A stretch of DNA of 6,977 nt from Lachnospiraceae bacterium AM93-12TA (GTDB lineage Bacteria > Bacillota > Clostridia > Lachnospirales > Lachnospiraceae): assembly GCA_027698105.1 (NCBI GenBank), contig JAQERH010000063.1, forward strand, positions 1 to 6,977, given 5' to 3'. The notes beneath the pieces are model-generated. The model was not told where the DNA came from. It saw only the letters and a program-made list of their open reading frames with translations, and did no database searches. Shown piece after piece: positions 1 to 6,271 of the stretch. The translations under genes and the position numbers were made by a program. Numbering within the stretch: position 1 is the first letter of the stretch; each line of letters begins with the position of its first letter.

Positions 1-56
1 ACAAGGGCTTATAGCCCTAGAGCAAACCACCCGTTGGACGGGTGGTTGTGATTATA
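1..56. mobile_element. Candidate IS200/IS605-type element end (two hairpins), partial
   Basis: Two perfect inverted repeats sit side by side. The first has arms AGGGCT (4-9) and AGCCCT (13-18) around a 3-base loop. The second has 10-base arms AACCACCCGT (25-34) and ACGGGTGGTT (38-47) around the loop TGG. Short perfect subterminal hairpins with tiny loops are what TnpA transposases of the IS200/IS605 family recognise, and this pair resembles element ends I associate with Lachnospiraceae genomes; that resemblance is from memory. No transposase gene is in the window, so the element body would lie to the left. The hairpin at 6941-6963 shares its outer six base pairs and geometry. The structure begins about 15 bases past the phosphofructokinase stop codon and could also act as a weak terminator for that gene, but the minus-strand tail after the stem (TTTGCTCT) is poor in T. 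Confidence 0.5.
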
Positions 57-61
57 TAAAT

Positions 62-1282
62 TTAGTTTCTGTGAAGGTAAACAGGGAGGCCGTTTTCCAT
101 AATCCGGGCTGGTTCCCCCTGAATGAGAGGAAGGGCGTAGTCTAAGAACTCCGGACTGATATTGGTTCCGTGATCAGTAATCCATTCTTTGGGAAAGGTT
201 TTTTCACGGTTGCAGACCTGGTTTACATCGGTCAGAGCGCAGGAGAGATGGTATTCTTTTCCAGGCTCTCTGACAAAGGAAACCATCATACCGGTAGCGC
301 CCAGCAGTGCTTCACGAACGCCCACAGAGCCTGCCATGGATGCCTCTTCTATGTCAGCAGCAGAGACAGTCATACCGGAACAGCGCTGGCATACATTCAG
401 CTCTACAGAGCGCACCTTTACATGGAGCTGCTGGCGGACGAAATTTTCCAGGATTTTTCCGCATCCGGTGAGCATTTTGTGACCGAAGGTATCGATCTGG
501 GCCTCATTAGAATACTCACAGATAAAAGTTCCGCTGGCATCGGAAATGCCCTCAGATACACAGACTACTACGTTGGGAGTTTTCTTAAAAGCAGACTCCA
601 GATCCTTAGCAAACTGTTCAAGGGAGAAATCGGATTCCGGCAGATAGATGAGAAGAGGGTTATCCTGCTCATGTTTTCTGGCCAGGACGCTGGCGGCAGT
701 CAGCCATCCGGCGTGGCGTCCCATCAGTTCGATAATTGTGACAGATTTCTGCTGGTAGACAGACGCATCCAGAACGATTTCCCGTACCATGGAAGCTGCA
801 TATTTGGCGGCACTTCCGAAGCCAGGTGTGTGATCTGTCATGACTAAATCATTGTCAATGGTTTTCGGCACGCCGATGACGCGGATATCACTTTTTACGG
901 CAGCAGCATAGCGGGACAGCTTGCTTACAGTATCCATGGAGTCATTGCCTCCAATGTAGAAAAAGTATCCGATATTTAAGGCGTCAAGTTTCCGGAACAG
1001 GGTCTTGTAAACTTCTGAATTTAAATCCTCCGGCAGCTTAAAGCGGCAGGAGCCCAGATAAGCGGCAGGAGTCAGCTTTAAAAGTTCCAGCTCTCTGCTT
1101 CCAAGAGTGTGGGACAAATCTAAATAATGATCAGCCAGAAATCCTTCGATTCCGTTTACCATACCGTAGACGGTGTCAATCTCCTCTTTGTGATTCAGAC
1201 TTTCTGTGATGACTCCGTAAAGACTTGCATTAATGACTGCAGTAGGACCTCCGGACTGTCCTACAAGTACGTTTTTCTTCAT
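62..1282 (-). CDS. pfp: Pyrophosphate-dependent 6-phosphofructokinase
   Basis: This cytoplasmic enzyme (406 aa) reversibly transfers phosphate from pyrophosphate to fructose 6-phosphate, giving fructose 1,6-bisphosphate and phosphate (EC 2.7.1.90), in glycolysis and gluconeogenesis. The N-terminal phosphate loop GQSGGPTAVINAS is at residues 8-20, GGNDS at 111-115, PKTIDND at 139-145 (catalytic Asp143) and MGRHAGW at 187-193. Asp114 after GGN and Lys140 before TID are the residues that in this family block ATP and favour pyrophosphate; ATP enzymes have Gly at both places. The first acidic position of the usual GGD motif is Asn here. The length fits the short (about 400 aa) pyrophosphate branch. 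The start is supported by AAGGAG (1294-1299, read on the minus strand). It is transcribed away from pstS and is the only convincing leftward gene. No good terminator of its own is visible before the left edge hairpins. Confidence 0.93.
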   Translation of the reverse strand: MKKNVLVGQSGGPTAVINASLYGVITESLNHKEEIDTVYGMVNGIEGFLADHYLDLSHTLGSRELELLKLTPAAYLGSCRFKLPEDLNSEVYKTLFRKLDALNIGYFFYIGGNDSMDTVSKLSRYAAAVKSDIRVIGVPKTIDNDLVMTDHTPGFGSAAKYAASMVREIVLDASVYQQKSVTIIELMGRHAGWLTAASVLARKHEQDNPLLIYLPESDFSLEQFAKDLESAFKKTPNVVVCVSEGISDASGTFICEYSNEAQIDTFGHKMLTGCGKILENFVRQQLHVKVRSVELNVCQRCSGMTVSAADIEEASMAGSVGVREALLGATGMMVSFVREPGKEYHLSCALTDVNQVCNREKTFPKEWITDHGTNISPEFLDYALPLIQGEPARIMENGLPVYLHRN

Positions 1283-1353
1283 TTAAGGGTTCTCTCCTTT
1301 ATGTTTTCTGGCAGATGCCGTGTAAATGGATTCTGCAGACGGCAGCCGCACCT

Positions 1354-1382
1354 ATTTTATAATAGTAAACCAGATATTTCAA
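1354..1382 (-). promoter_or_regulatory. Promoter for the phosphofructokinase gene
   Basis: Read on the minus strand, TTGAAA (1377-1382) is followed after exactly 17 bases by TAAAAT (1354-1359). Each differs from the sigma-A consensus at one position. Transcription would start near 1347, giving a leader of roughly 65 bases before the ATG at 1282. This is a motif match only, but the spacing and placement are right. Confidence 0.6.
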
Positions 1383-1421
1383 CTAAAATGAAAAATTTAT
1401 GTAAAACAATCAGAAAAAAAT

Positions 1422-1461
1422 ATCACAAAATTTTGACAAAAGCAGTATTTTAGATTTTACA
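1422..1461 (+). promoter_or_regulatory. Possible PhoP (PhoB-type) binding sites upstream of pstS
   Basis: Gram-positive PhoP binds repeats resembling TT(A/T/C)ACA spaced about 11 bases start to start. Here ATCACA (1422-1427) and TTGACA (1433-1438) are exactly 11 apart, and TTTACA (1456-1461) lies further down next to the proposed promoter, 23 bases from the second. The sites are imperfect and the region is AT-rich, so chance matches are likely. Pst operons are classic phosphate-starvation targets, which makes a site here expected. TTGACA could instead be read as a -35 box, but no good -10 follows at 16-18 bases. Confidence 0.3.
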
Positions 1462-1477
1462 AATGAAGAGCTATACT
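1449..1477 (+). promoter_or_regulatory. Promoter for the pst operon
   Basis: TATACT (1472-1477) is a good -10 box. The hexamer 17 bases upstream, TTTAGA (1449-1454), matches the -35 consensus at only four of six positions. That is typical of an activator-dependent promoter and agrees with PhoP control. The start of transcription would fall near 1484, leaving a leader of about 112 bases before pstS. Confidence 0.5.
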
Positions 1478-1482
1478 ATAGC

Positions 1483-1530
1483 TGTTCCTGAGGGAACAAA
1501 ACAAAAACAGGCACTGTTAGGATGCAGTGC
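1483..1530 (+). other. Two stem-loops in the pstS leader
   Basis: A hairpin with arms TGTTCC (1483-1488) and GGAACA (1493-1498) around loop TGAG would lie at the extreme 5' end of the transcript predicted from the 1472-1477 -10 box. A second has arms GCACTG (1511-1516) and CAGTGC (1525-1530). Neither is followed by a T run, so they are not terminators. A 5' stem-loop can protect a transcript from decay; that role is inferred. No known riboswitch class is recognised here. Confidence 0.4.
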
Positions 1531-1595
1531 AGCTTAGAACGGAAAAAACAGACAGCGTCCGGACAGCGGACCGAGAAAAAGAGGAGAATAAAACT

Positions 1596-2531
1596 ATGAA
1601 AAAAATGATTGCACTTATGACGGCAGGAGCTATGGCAGTGAGCATGACAGCATGTGCAGGCTCTGACACAAAAGAGACAACAAAGGCAGCCAAAACAGAG
1701 GCTGGAGCAAATACAGAGGCGGATACAGAAGCTGCTGAGGCAGATGAAGATCTGACAGGAACAATCACAGCGGCCGGTTCTTCCGCATTAAAGCCGCTGG
1801 TAGATGATGCAGCAGATATGTTTGCAGAGAAATATCCAAACATTGCCATTACAATCGATGCGGGAGGTTCCGGAGAGGGATTAAAGCAGGTTTCTGAGGG
1901 AACCGTCAATATTGGAAACTCTGACGTTTTAGCAGAGGATAAGCTGGAACCGGAACAGGCGGCAGAGCTGGTGGATCACCAGGTATGCGTCGTTACTATG
2001 GCTCCTATTGTAAATAACGATGTATATGAGGCAGGAGTGACTGACCTGACAAAGGAACAGTTAATCAGTATTTTTACAGGCGAGACTAAGAACTGGAGCG
2101 AAGTAGGCGGACCGGATGAGGAGATTGTGCTTGTGACACGTCCTACATCCTCTGGTACAAGAGCAACTTTCCAGAAATATGCCCTGGACGGCCAGGAGGA
2201 GGCTTCCAATGCAGCCATGGAGACAGATGATTCCGGCGTTCTTCTTCAGAATGTAAAGGATACAGAGGGAGCAATCGGATACGTTGCCTTATCTTACTTA
2301 ACAGGTGATGCAGGTGTGTCCACTCTGGCAATCGACGGAGCGGAGCCGACTCTTGAAAATACATACAGCGGCGATTATCCAGTATGGACTTATGAGCATA
2401 TGTACACTAAGGGAGAGCCGGATGAGGTGACAAAGACATTCATCGACTATATTATGTCTGACGAGTACGGCGAGCAGATGGAGACATTAGGCTACGGCGT
2501 ATCCTCTAAGATGACAGTAACTGAGCACTAA
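1596..2531 (+). CDS. pstS: Phosphate ABC transporter substrate-binding lipoprotein PstS
   Basis: This is the extracytoplasmic phosphate receptor of the Pst importer, 311 aa and membrane-anchored by lipid. The start is the ATG after GAGGAG (1581-1586). The reading frame extends upstream to 1527, but that part lacks a ribosome site and would hide the signal peptide. Residues 1-19 are a lipoprotein signal with MTAC at 17-20, so Cys20 becomes the lipidated N-terminus. An Ala/Glu/Thr-rich tether covers about 21-52. The type 2 periplasmic-binding fold follows, with phosphate-contacting loops AAGSSALKPL (59-68), AGGSGEGLKQV (89-99), NSD (108-110, Asp110) and TRPTSSGTR (181-189). Compared with E. coli PstS, Arg182, Ser186, Gly187 and Thr188 match the binding loop, while the Asp of that loop (E. 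coli Asp137) appears to be Thr184. It is first in the operon and separated from pstC by a terminator-like hairpin. Confidence 0.96.
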   Translation: MKKMIALMTAGAMAVSMTACAGSDTKETTKAAKTEAGANTEADTEAAEADEDLTGTITAAGSSALKPLVDDAADMFAEKYPNIAITIDAGGSGEGLKQVSEGTVNIGNSDVLAEDKLEPEQAAELVDHQVCVVTMAPIVNNDVYEAGVTDLTKEQLISIFTGETKNWSEVGGPDEEIVLVTRPTSSGTRATFQKYALDGQEEASNAAMETDDSGVLLQNVKDTEGAIGYVALSYLTGDAGVSTLAIDGAEPTLENTYSGDYPVWTYEHMYTKGEPDEVTKTFIDYIMSDEYGEQMETLGYGVSSKMTVTEH

Positions 2532-2562
2532 GAGAGAAAGAGCTTTTGCAGCAGACCAGGAT

Positions 2563-2604
2563 AAAAGGGAGAGCAGGGGAGCATCCTTTGGCTTCTCCCT
2601 TTTT
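2563..2604 (+). terminator. Intrinsic terminator or attenuator between pstS and pstC
   Basis: Arms AAAAGGGAGA (2563-2572) and TCTCCCTTTT (2594-2603) pair perfectly. The stem can continue by GC (2573-2574) with GC (2591-2592) past one bulged T, and five T follow the GC core (2600-2604). It lies in the 119-base gap after the pstS stop, with no promoter that I can recognise before pstC. In binding-protein transporter operons such a partial terminator commonly lets most transcripts end after the binding protein, so PstS is made in excess of the membrane parts. That role is inferred here. Confidence 0.7.
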
Positions 2605-2650
2605 CTTGAAATTTTTTGTTCTGGTACGGCTGTGCGGGCCAGGAGGATTT

Positions 2651-3589
2651 ATGGATAGGACAAAAGGAAAAAGCATGTTTGCCAAGGAATATTTCTGGCG
2701 TGATCTGATGACAGCCTGCGGTTTATTTGTGATTGTCCTCACAATCGGAATCGGAGGATTCCTGGTGTATAAGGGCTCTGCCACATTTTTAACCTATGGC
2801 CACTCTCTGTGGGAGTTTTTAGGCTCTGCCCAGTGGTCTCCAGCTGACAATTCAGAAGGTGGGGGAATGGTCGGAGCACTGATTTTTGTGGCAGGTTCTC
2901 TGTGTACCTGCGGCCTGGCTCTTTTAATTGCAGCTCCGTTTTCATTAGGCTCTGCCATCTTTATTACAGACATTTCACCGAAATTTGGCGAGCGGTTTTA
3001 CCGTCCGGTAGTAGAGATTTTTGCTGGAATCCCTTCTGTTGTCTACGGATGGGTGGGACTTACGGTACTGGTTCCGGCTATCAAGACTGTGTTTGACCGC
3101 CAGGTGGGACACTCCATTCTGGCAGCCGGTATTGTGCTGGCAGTGATGATTTTCCCGACAATTACTACGGTATCTGCTGATGCTCTGAAAGCAGTTCCCA
3201 AGGAGTGCCGCATGGCAGCCTATGGACTTGGCTCCACCAGATGGCAGACTATTTATAAAATTGTAGTGCCGGCAGCGGCTCCTGGTATTATTTCCGGTAT
3301 TATTCTTGGACTGGCCAGGGCCTTTGGGGAAGCTTTGGCAGTAGCCATGGTAATCGGACAGACAACAGCACTTCCAACCAGCATTTTTTCAACTACAAAG
3401 ACACTTACTACAGAGATCGCAGCCCAGATGGGAAATGCGATGGAGGGAGGAGAGATGAAATCAGCCCTCTGGTCCATGGCGCTGCTTCTGTTTCTTATTT
3501 CTCTGCTGTTCATTTTCATGATTCATCGTGTCTCCGCAGTAAAAACAGAGGATGACAGCAGAAAAACTGCCAGAAAGGGAGGGAAATAA
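2651..3589 (+). CDS. pstC: Phosphate ABC transporter permease PstC
   Basis: This is one of the two membrane subunits forming the phosphate channel, 312 aa from the chosen ATG. That start follows AGGAGG (2641-2646) and gives the usual PstC N-terminus (MDRTKGKSMFAKEYFWRD). An in-frame TTG at 2546 would add 35 residues but lies inside the terminator region with no ribosome site, so it is rejected. Six membrane segments are visible at about 22-40, 74-106, 124-144, 155-175, 207-236 and 271-292. The ABC-docking EAA loop, around PKECRMAAYGLGSTRWQTIY (183-202), sits between segments four and five and contacts PstB. The C-terminal tail is short, charged and Lys/Arg-rich. The gene ends two bases before the pstA start, so the two are cotranscribed and probably translationally linked. 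Confidence 0.96.
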   Translation: MDRTKGKSMFAKEYFWRDLMTACGLFVIVLTIGIGGFLVYKGSATFLTYGHSLWEFLGSAQWSPADNSEGGGMVGALIFVAGSLCTCGLALLIAAPFSLGSAIFITDISPKFGERFYRPVVEIFAGIPSVVYGWVGLTVLVPAIKTVFDRQVGHSILAAGIVLAVMIFPTITTVSADALKAVPKECRMAAYGLGSTRWQTIYKIVVPAAAPGIISGIILGLARAFGEALAVAMVIGQTTALPTSIFSTTKTLTTEIAAQMGNAMEGGEMKSALWSMALLLFLISLLFIFMIHRVSAVKTEDDSRKTARKGGK

Positions 3590-3591
3590 GT

Positions 3592-4467
3592 ATGGCGGAA
3601 AAAAGAATTGCCCGTGCCAGAAATATAGACGCTTTTATGACAGCGGTGTTTTATGCCATTGCCATTTTTTTCTTCACTTTGCTGGCTGCATTTGCAGGAA
3701 AAGTCATTATTGGAGGCTTGATGGGAGCTACGCCGGAGATGTTCCGGTTTGCCAGAAAGGGAAGTATTGGAAACCAGCTGTTTAATACTGTGTATCTGGT
3801 TTTTATTTCCCTGGCTGTATCAGTTCCTTTAGGCGTATGCGCCGGTATTTATCTGGCCATGTATGCCAAGGAAGGACCTGTGACAAAGTTTTTGAGAATC
3901 TGTATTGAAACTTTGTCTTCCCTGCCATCCATTGTAGTAGGACTGTTTGGATACCTGGTATTTCTGGTTTTCTTTGGAATGGGAAAGAGCCTGATAGCAG
4001 GAGCATTGTCCGTATCGATTCTGACGCTTCCGCTGATCACCACTACTACAGAGGATGCCATTAAAGGCCTTCCGGCAGGCTATTATCACGCAAGTATGGG
4101 TCTGGGAGCTACCAAGTGGCAGAGCATTTTCCATGTGCTTCTTCCGGCCTGTCTGCCGAGAATTATGACAGGCGTGATTCTGGCAGCGGGAAGAGGCTTC
4201 GGAGAGGCGGCTGCTCTTCTCTATACAACAGGATCCGGTACGTCTTTAAAGTGGGGCAACTGGGATTTGTCTGCCCCTACCTGCCCGCTTAATATTTTCC
4301 GCCCGGCGGAAACCCTGTCGATTCAGATCTGGAATCTTCAGGTCAACGGCCAGGACAGGGCTCTGGCAAACTGTGCTTCTGCAGTGTTGATGCTGCTGGT
4401 GCTGGCATTCAGTATCGGGGCAAATGTGTGGAGCAGCAGGCTTAAAAAGAAGCATGCTGGAGAGTAA
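3592..4467 (+). CDS. pstA: Phosphate ABC transporter permease PstA
   Basis: This is the second channel-forming permease of the Pst importer, 291 aa, pairing with PstC in the membrane. Its ATG follows GGGAGGG (3577-3583), which lies at the very end of pstC. Membrane segments are seen at about 17-42, 63-91, 104-130, 134-151, 186-211 and 257-279. The EAA coupling loop spans about 160-190, including MGLGATKWQSIF (169-180), which mirrors the GLGSTRWQTIY loop of PstC. The stretch GRGFGEAAALLYTTG (200-214) and the segment with ETLSIQIW (240-247) are typical of PstA. A 76-base gap without a hairpin separates it from pstB. Confidence 0.95.
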   Translation: MAEKRIARARNIDAFMTAVFYAIAIFFFTLLAAFAGKVIIGGLMGATPEMFRFARKGSIGNQLFNTVYLVFISLAVSVPLGVCAGIYLAMYAKEGPVTKFLRICIETLSSLPSIVVGLFGYLVFLVFFGMGKSLIAGALSVSILTLPLITTTTEDAIKGLPAGYYHASMGLGATKWQSIFHVLLPACLPRIMTGVILAAGRGFGEAAALLYTTGSGTSLKWGNWDLSAPTCPLNIFRPAETLSIQIWNLQVNGQDRALANCASAVLMLLVLAFSIGANVWSSRLKKKHAGE

Positions 4468-4543
4468 AAGCAGAGCAAAGGCGGATAAGATAGATAAAAT
4501 CCAGTACCTGAATGCAGAACAGAATTGATGGAAAGGAAAAAAC

Positions 4544-5305
4544 ATGGGAGAAGCCAGCGTAAAATTTGATATCTCAGAACTGAATCTCCACTATGGAGAG
4601 TTTCACGCTCTGAAAAATATAAATATGAAAATCGATGCCAACCAGATTACGGCATTTATCGGGCCGTCTGGATGCGGAAAATCCACTTTTTTAAAAACCC
4701 TCAACCGAATGAATGATATGGTGGAGAATGTAAGAATTGACGGAACTGTCCGCCTAGATGGGACTGATATTTTTAAGGAAATGGATGCCATTACTCTGCG
4801 CCACAGAGTTGGAATGGTATTCCAGCAGCCAAACCCGTTTCCAAAAAGCATTTATGATAATGTAGCCTATGGGCCAAGGATTTTTGGAATCAAAAAGAAG
4901 GAACAGCTGGATGAGATTGTGGAGAGGAGTCTCCGTCAGGCAGCCATCTGGGATGAGCTGAAGGACCGCCTTCATAAGAGCGCTATGGGGCTTTCCGGCG
5001 GACAGCAGCAGAGGCTGTGCATTGCCAGGACTCTTGCTGTGGAGCCTGAGGTTATTTTAATGGATGAACCCACCTCTGCCCTGGATCCAATTTCCACATC
5101 AAAGATTGAGGATCTGGCTATGGAGCTGAAGGAAAAGTACACGATTATCATTGTCACCCACAACATGCAGCAGGCTGCCAGAATTTCTGATCAGACGGCT
5201 TTCTTCCTCCTGGGAGAGTGTGTGGAATTCGGCGATACAGGAGAAATGTTTGCCATGCCGAAGGATAAGCGGACAGAAGACTATATTACAGGGAGGTTTG
5301 GTTGA
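4544..5305 (+). CDS. pstB: Phosphate ABC transporter ATP-binding protein PstB
   Basis: This is the cytoplasmic ATPase that powers phosphate import (EC 7.3.2.1), 253 aa and acting as a dimer under PstC and PstA. All ABC motifs are intact: Walker [10 protein letters not shown] (40-48), Q-loop around FQQPNPFP (93-100), signature LSGGQ (150-154), Walker B ILMDE (171-175) with catalytic Glu175, D-loop SALD (178-181) and switch His206. The FQQPNPFP and [10 protein letters not shown] (101-110) stretches are characteristic of PstB rather than other ABC importers. AAAGGA (4532-4537) lies six bases before the ATG. The stop TGA shares its last base with the phoU start ATG, indicating translational coupling. 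Confidence 0.97.
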   Translation: MGEASVKFDISELNLHYGEFHALKNINMKIDANQITAFIGPSGCGKSTFLKTLNRMNDMVENVRIDGTVRLDGTDIFKEMDAITLRHRVGMVFQQPNPFPKSIYDNVAYGPRIFGIKKKEQLDEIVERSLRQAAIWDELKDRLHKSAMGLSGGQQQRLCIARTLAVEPEVILMDEPTSALDPISTSKIEDLAMELKEKYTIIIVTHNMQQAARISDQTAFFLLGECVEFGDTGEMFAMPKDKRTEDYITGRFG

Positions 5306-5967
5306 TGAGAACAAATTTCGACAGACAGTTAAACGATCTGGAAAAACAGCTGATCAAGATGGGGGGGCTGTGCGAGGAGGCGATTTCCTTATCAGCCAAA
5401 GCCCTTGGGGGAGAGGGAAGCGCAGAGCTTGCCGTTCAGGTTCACCGGCTTGAGGACGAAATCAACAACATGGAGCGGGAGATTGAGAACAGCTGTATGA
5501 CACTGCTGCTGCGTCAGCAGCCCATTGCCCATGATCTTAGAAATGTTTCGGCAGCTCTTCGGATGATCGCCGATCTGGAGCGGATTGGCGATCAGGCAGA
5601 TGATATCGCCGAACTGGTTCCACGGATTGCAGGAAGCGGGCTTCAGAGCCGGGTTCATATCAATCAGATGGCCATGGCTGCTGTTTCCATGGTGATGAAC
5701 AGCGTGGAGGCCTTTGTAAAGGGCGATCTGGCTCTGGCCCGGAAGGTACAGGCAGATGACGATGAGGTAGATCGTCTGTTTGACTGTGTAAAAGAGGAGC
5801 TTATGAAACTCATCGAAGAAAAGGGGATTGGAGCCGAGGCAGCCCTGGACTTTCTGATGGCAGCCAAATACCTGGAACGAATTGGGGATCATGCAGTCAA
5901 TGTAGCAGAATGGGTAGAATATTCGATTACAGGAAATCACAAAACAGGGGAGATGTTTCAGGCATAA
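5305..5967 (+). CDS. phoU: Phosphate signalling complex protein PhoU
   Basis: PhoU is a cytoplasmic helical protein that links Pst transport activity to the phosphate sensor kinase and damps uptake when phosphate is plentiful. This copy is 220 aa, the normal length. It shows the two tandem PhoU repeats: each three-helix half carries the metal-binding motif, LERIGDQADDI at 91-101 and LERIGDHAVNVAEW at 190-203. The ATG at 5305 overlaps the last base of the pstB stop and has GGGAGG (5291-5296) eight bases upstream. A TTG one codon earlier is a poorer choice. The gene closes the operon; its stop is followed 12 bases later by a terminator. The partner kinase and regulator genes are not in the window, so PhoU must act on a kinase encoded elsewhere. 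Confidence 0.95.
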   Translation: MRTNFDRQLNDLEKQLIKMGGLCEEAISLSAKALGGEGSAELAVQVHRLEDEINNMEREIENSCMTLLLRQQPIAHDLRNVSAALRMIADLERIGDQADDIAELVPRIAGSGLQSRVHINQMAMAAVSMVMNSVEAFVKGDLALARKVQADDDEVDRLFDCVKEELMKLIEEKGIGAEAALDFLMAAKYLERIGDHAVNVAEWVEYSITGNHKTGEMFQA

Positions 5968-5979
5968 CTGAACAGACAA

Positions 5980-6019
5980 CCGGACAGCGTTTCGTACAGG
6001 AACAGCTGTCCGGCTTTTT
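5980..6019 (+). terminator. Terminator of the pst-phoU operon
   Basis: Nine-base arms CCGGACAGC (5980-5988) and GCTGTCCGG (6005-6013) pair perfectly. The 16-base loop can form a small inner stem of TTC with GAA, and a C then five T follow (6015-6019). Position just after the phoU stop and the GC-rich stem make this a confident rho-independent terminator for rightward transcription. Confidence 0.9.
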
Positions 6020-6041
6020 ATCATTACATTTTCTGTGTCAT

Positions 6042-6085
6042 AAAAAAATACCCCGCCTGCTGCACGAAGCCAACAGGCAAGGTAT
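6042..6085 (-). terminator. Minus-strand intrinsic terminator without an obvious gene
   Basis: Positions 6048-6062 pair with 6071-6085 around an 8-base loop. Read as RNA from the minus strand, the 15-pair helix is continuous, with three G-U wobbles. Read from the plus strand, those three places become C-A mismatches (6053/6080, 6054/6079, 6060/6073). The minus-strand stem is followed by seven T (complement of 6042-6048). Both facts point to function on leftward transcripts. No leftward gene is recognised between here and the right edge, so it may end a small RNA, serve as an insulator facing the phoU terminator, or remain from a lost gene. Confidence 0.65.
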
Positions 6086-6271
6086 TAAAAAGGGGAGGAT
6101 AAGTATTCAAAATTTTCTCTTTTGTTGATACTCTTATTATGGACAGCTATGAGAAAAATATACAGAATAGATTCATTTTTTTGATATCCGGAATTTTCTG
6201 TCCCCCATGAGCAGGCAGGAAGATGCGTGGCTGAATGGTTACTATTTGTCGCGGCGGAAAAACGAAATCCA
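6086..6271. other. Intergenic stretch with no recognised gene
   Basis: Together with its flanking signals, 5968-6380 is a 413-base gap without a convincing coding region. In this part I see a purine-rich AGGGGAGG (6091-6098) that looks like a ribosome site but has no ATG, GTG or TTG start at usable distance. There is also an imperfect inverted repeat, AGTATTCAA (6102-6110) with TTGATACT (6125-6132), with one bulged base. The longest minus-strand frame examined is 41 codons (6147-6272) with no ribosome site. The stretch is AT-rich to about 6200 and less so after. Confidence 0.5.

Noticed and set aside
1..50. Left-edge hairpins as a two-unit CRISPR array or tandem repeat
   Set aside because: The two hairpins differ in sequence and size and there is no repeat-spacer pattern.
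170..847. A 225-codon plus-strand open frame opposite pfp
   Set aside because: It lies wholly antisense to a gene with clear catalytic motifs, has no ribosome site, and its protein resembles no family.
1127..1453. A 108-codon plus-strand open frame running from pfp into the intergenic region
   Set aside because: Its first half is antisense to pfp, and its end covers both divergent promoters; no ribosome site precedes it.
1527..1595. N-terminal extension of PstS
   Set aside because: It would place charged residues before the lipoprotein signal peptide; GAGGAG supports the ATG at 1596.
1517..1909. A 130-codon minus-strand open frame opposite the start of pstS
   Set aside because: Its Ser/Ala/Val-rich composition is the antisense reading of the Ala/Glu/Thr-rich PstS tether.
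2546..2650. N-terminal extension of PstC from a TTG start
   Set aside because: It spans the terminator hairpin, lacks a ribosome site, and would precede a normal PstC start that has AGGAGG.
5392..6024. A 210-codon minus-strand open frame opposite phoU
   Set aside because: It is antisense to phoU, starts inside the phoU terminator and has no ribosome site or recognisable domain.
6135..6206. A short plus-strand frame starting with ATGGACAGC, about 23 codons
   Set aside because: No ribosome site precedes it and the peptide has no recognisable feature.
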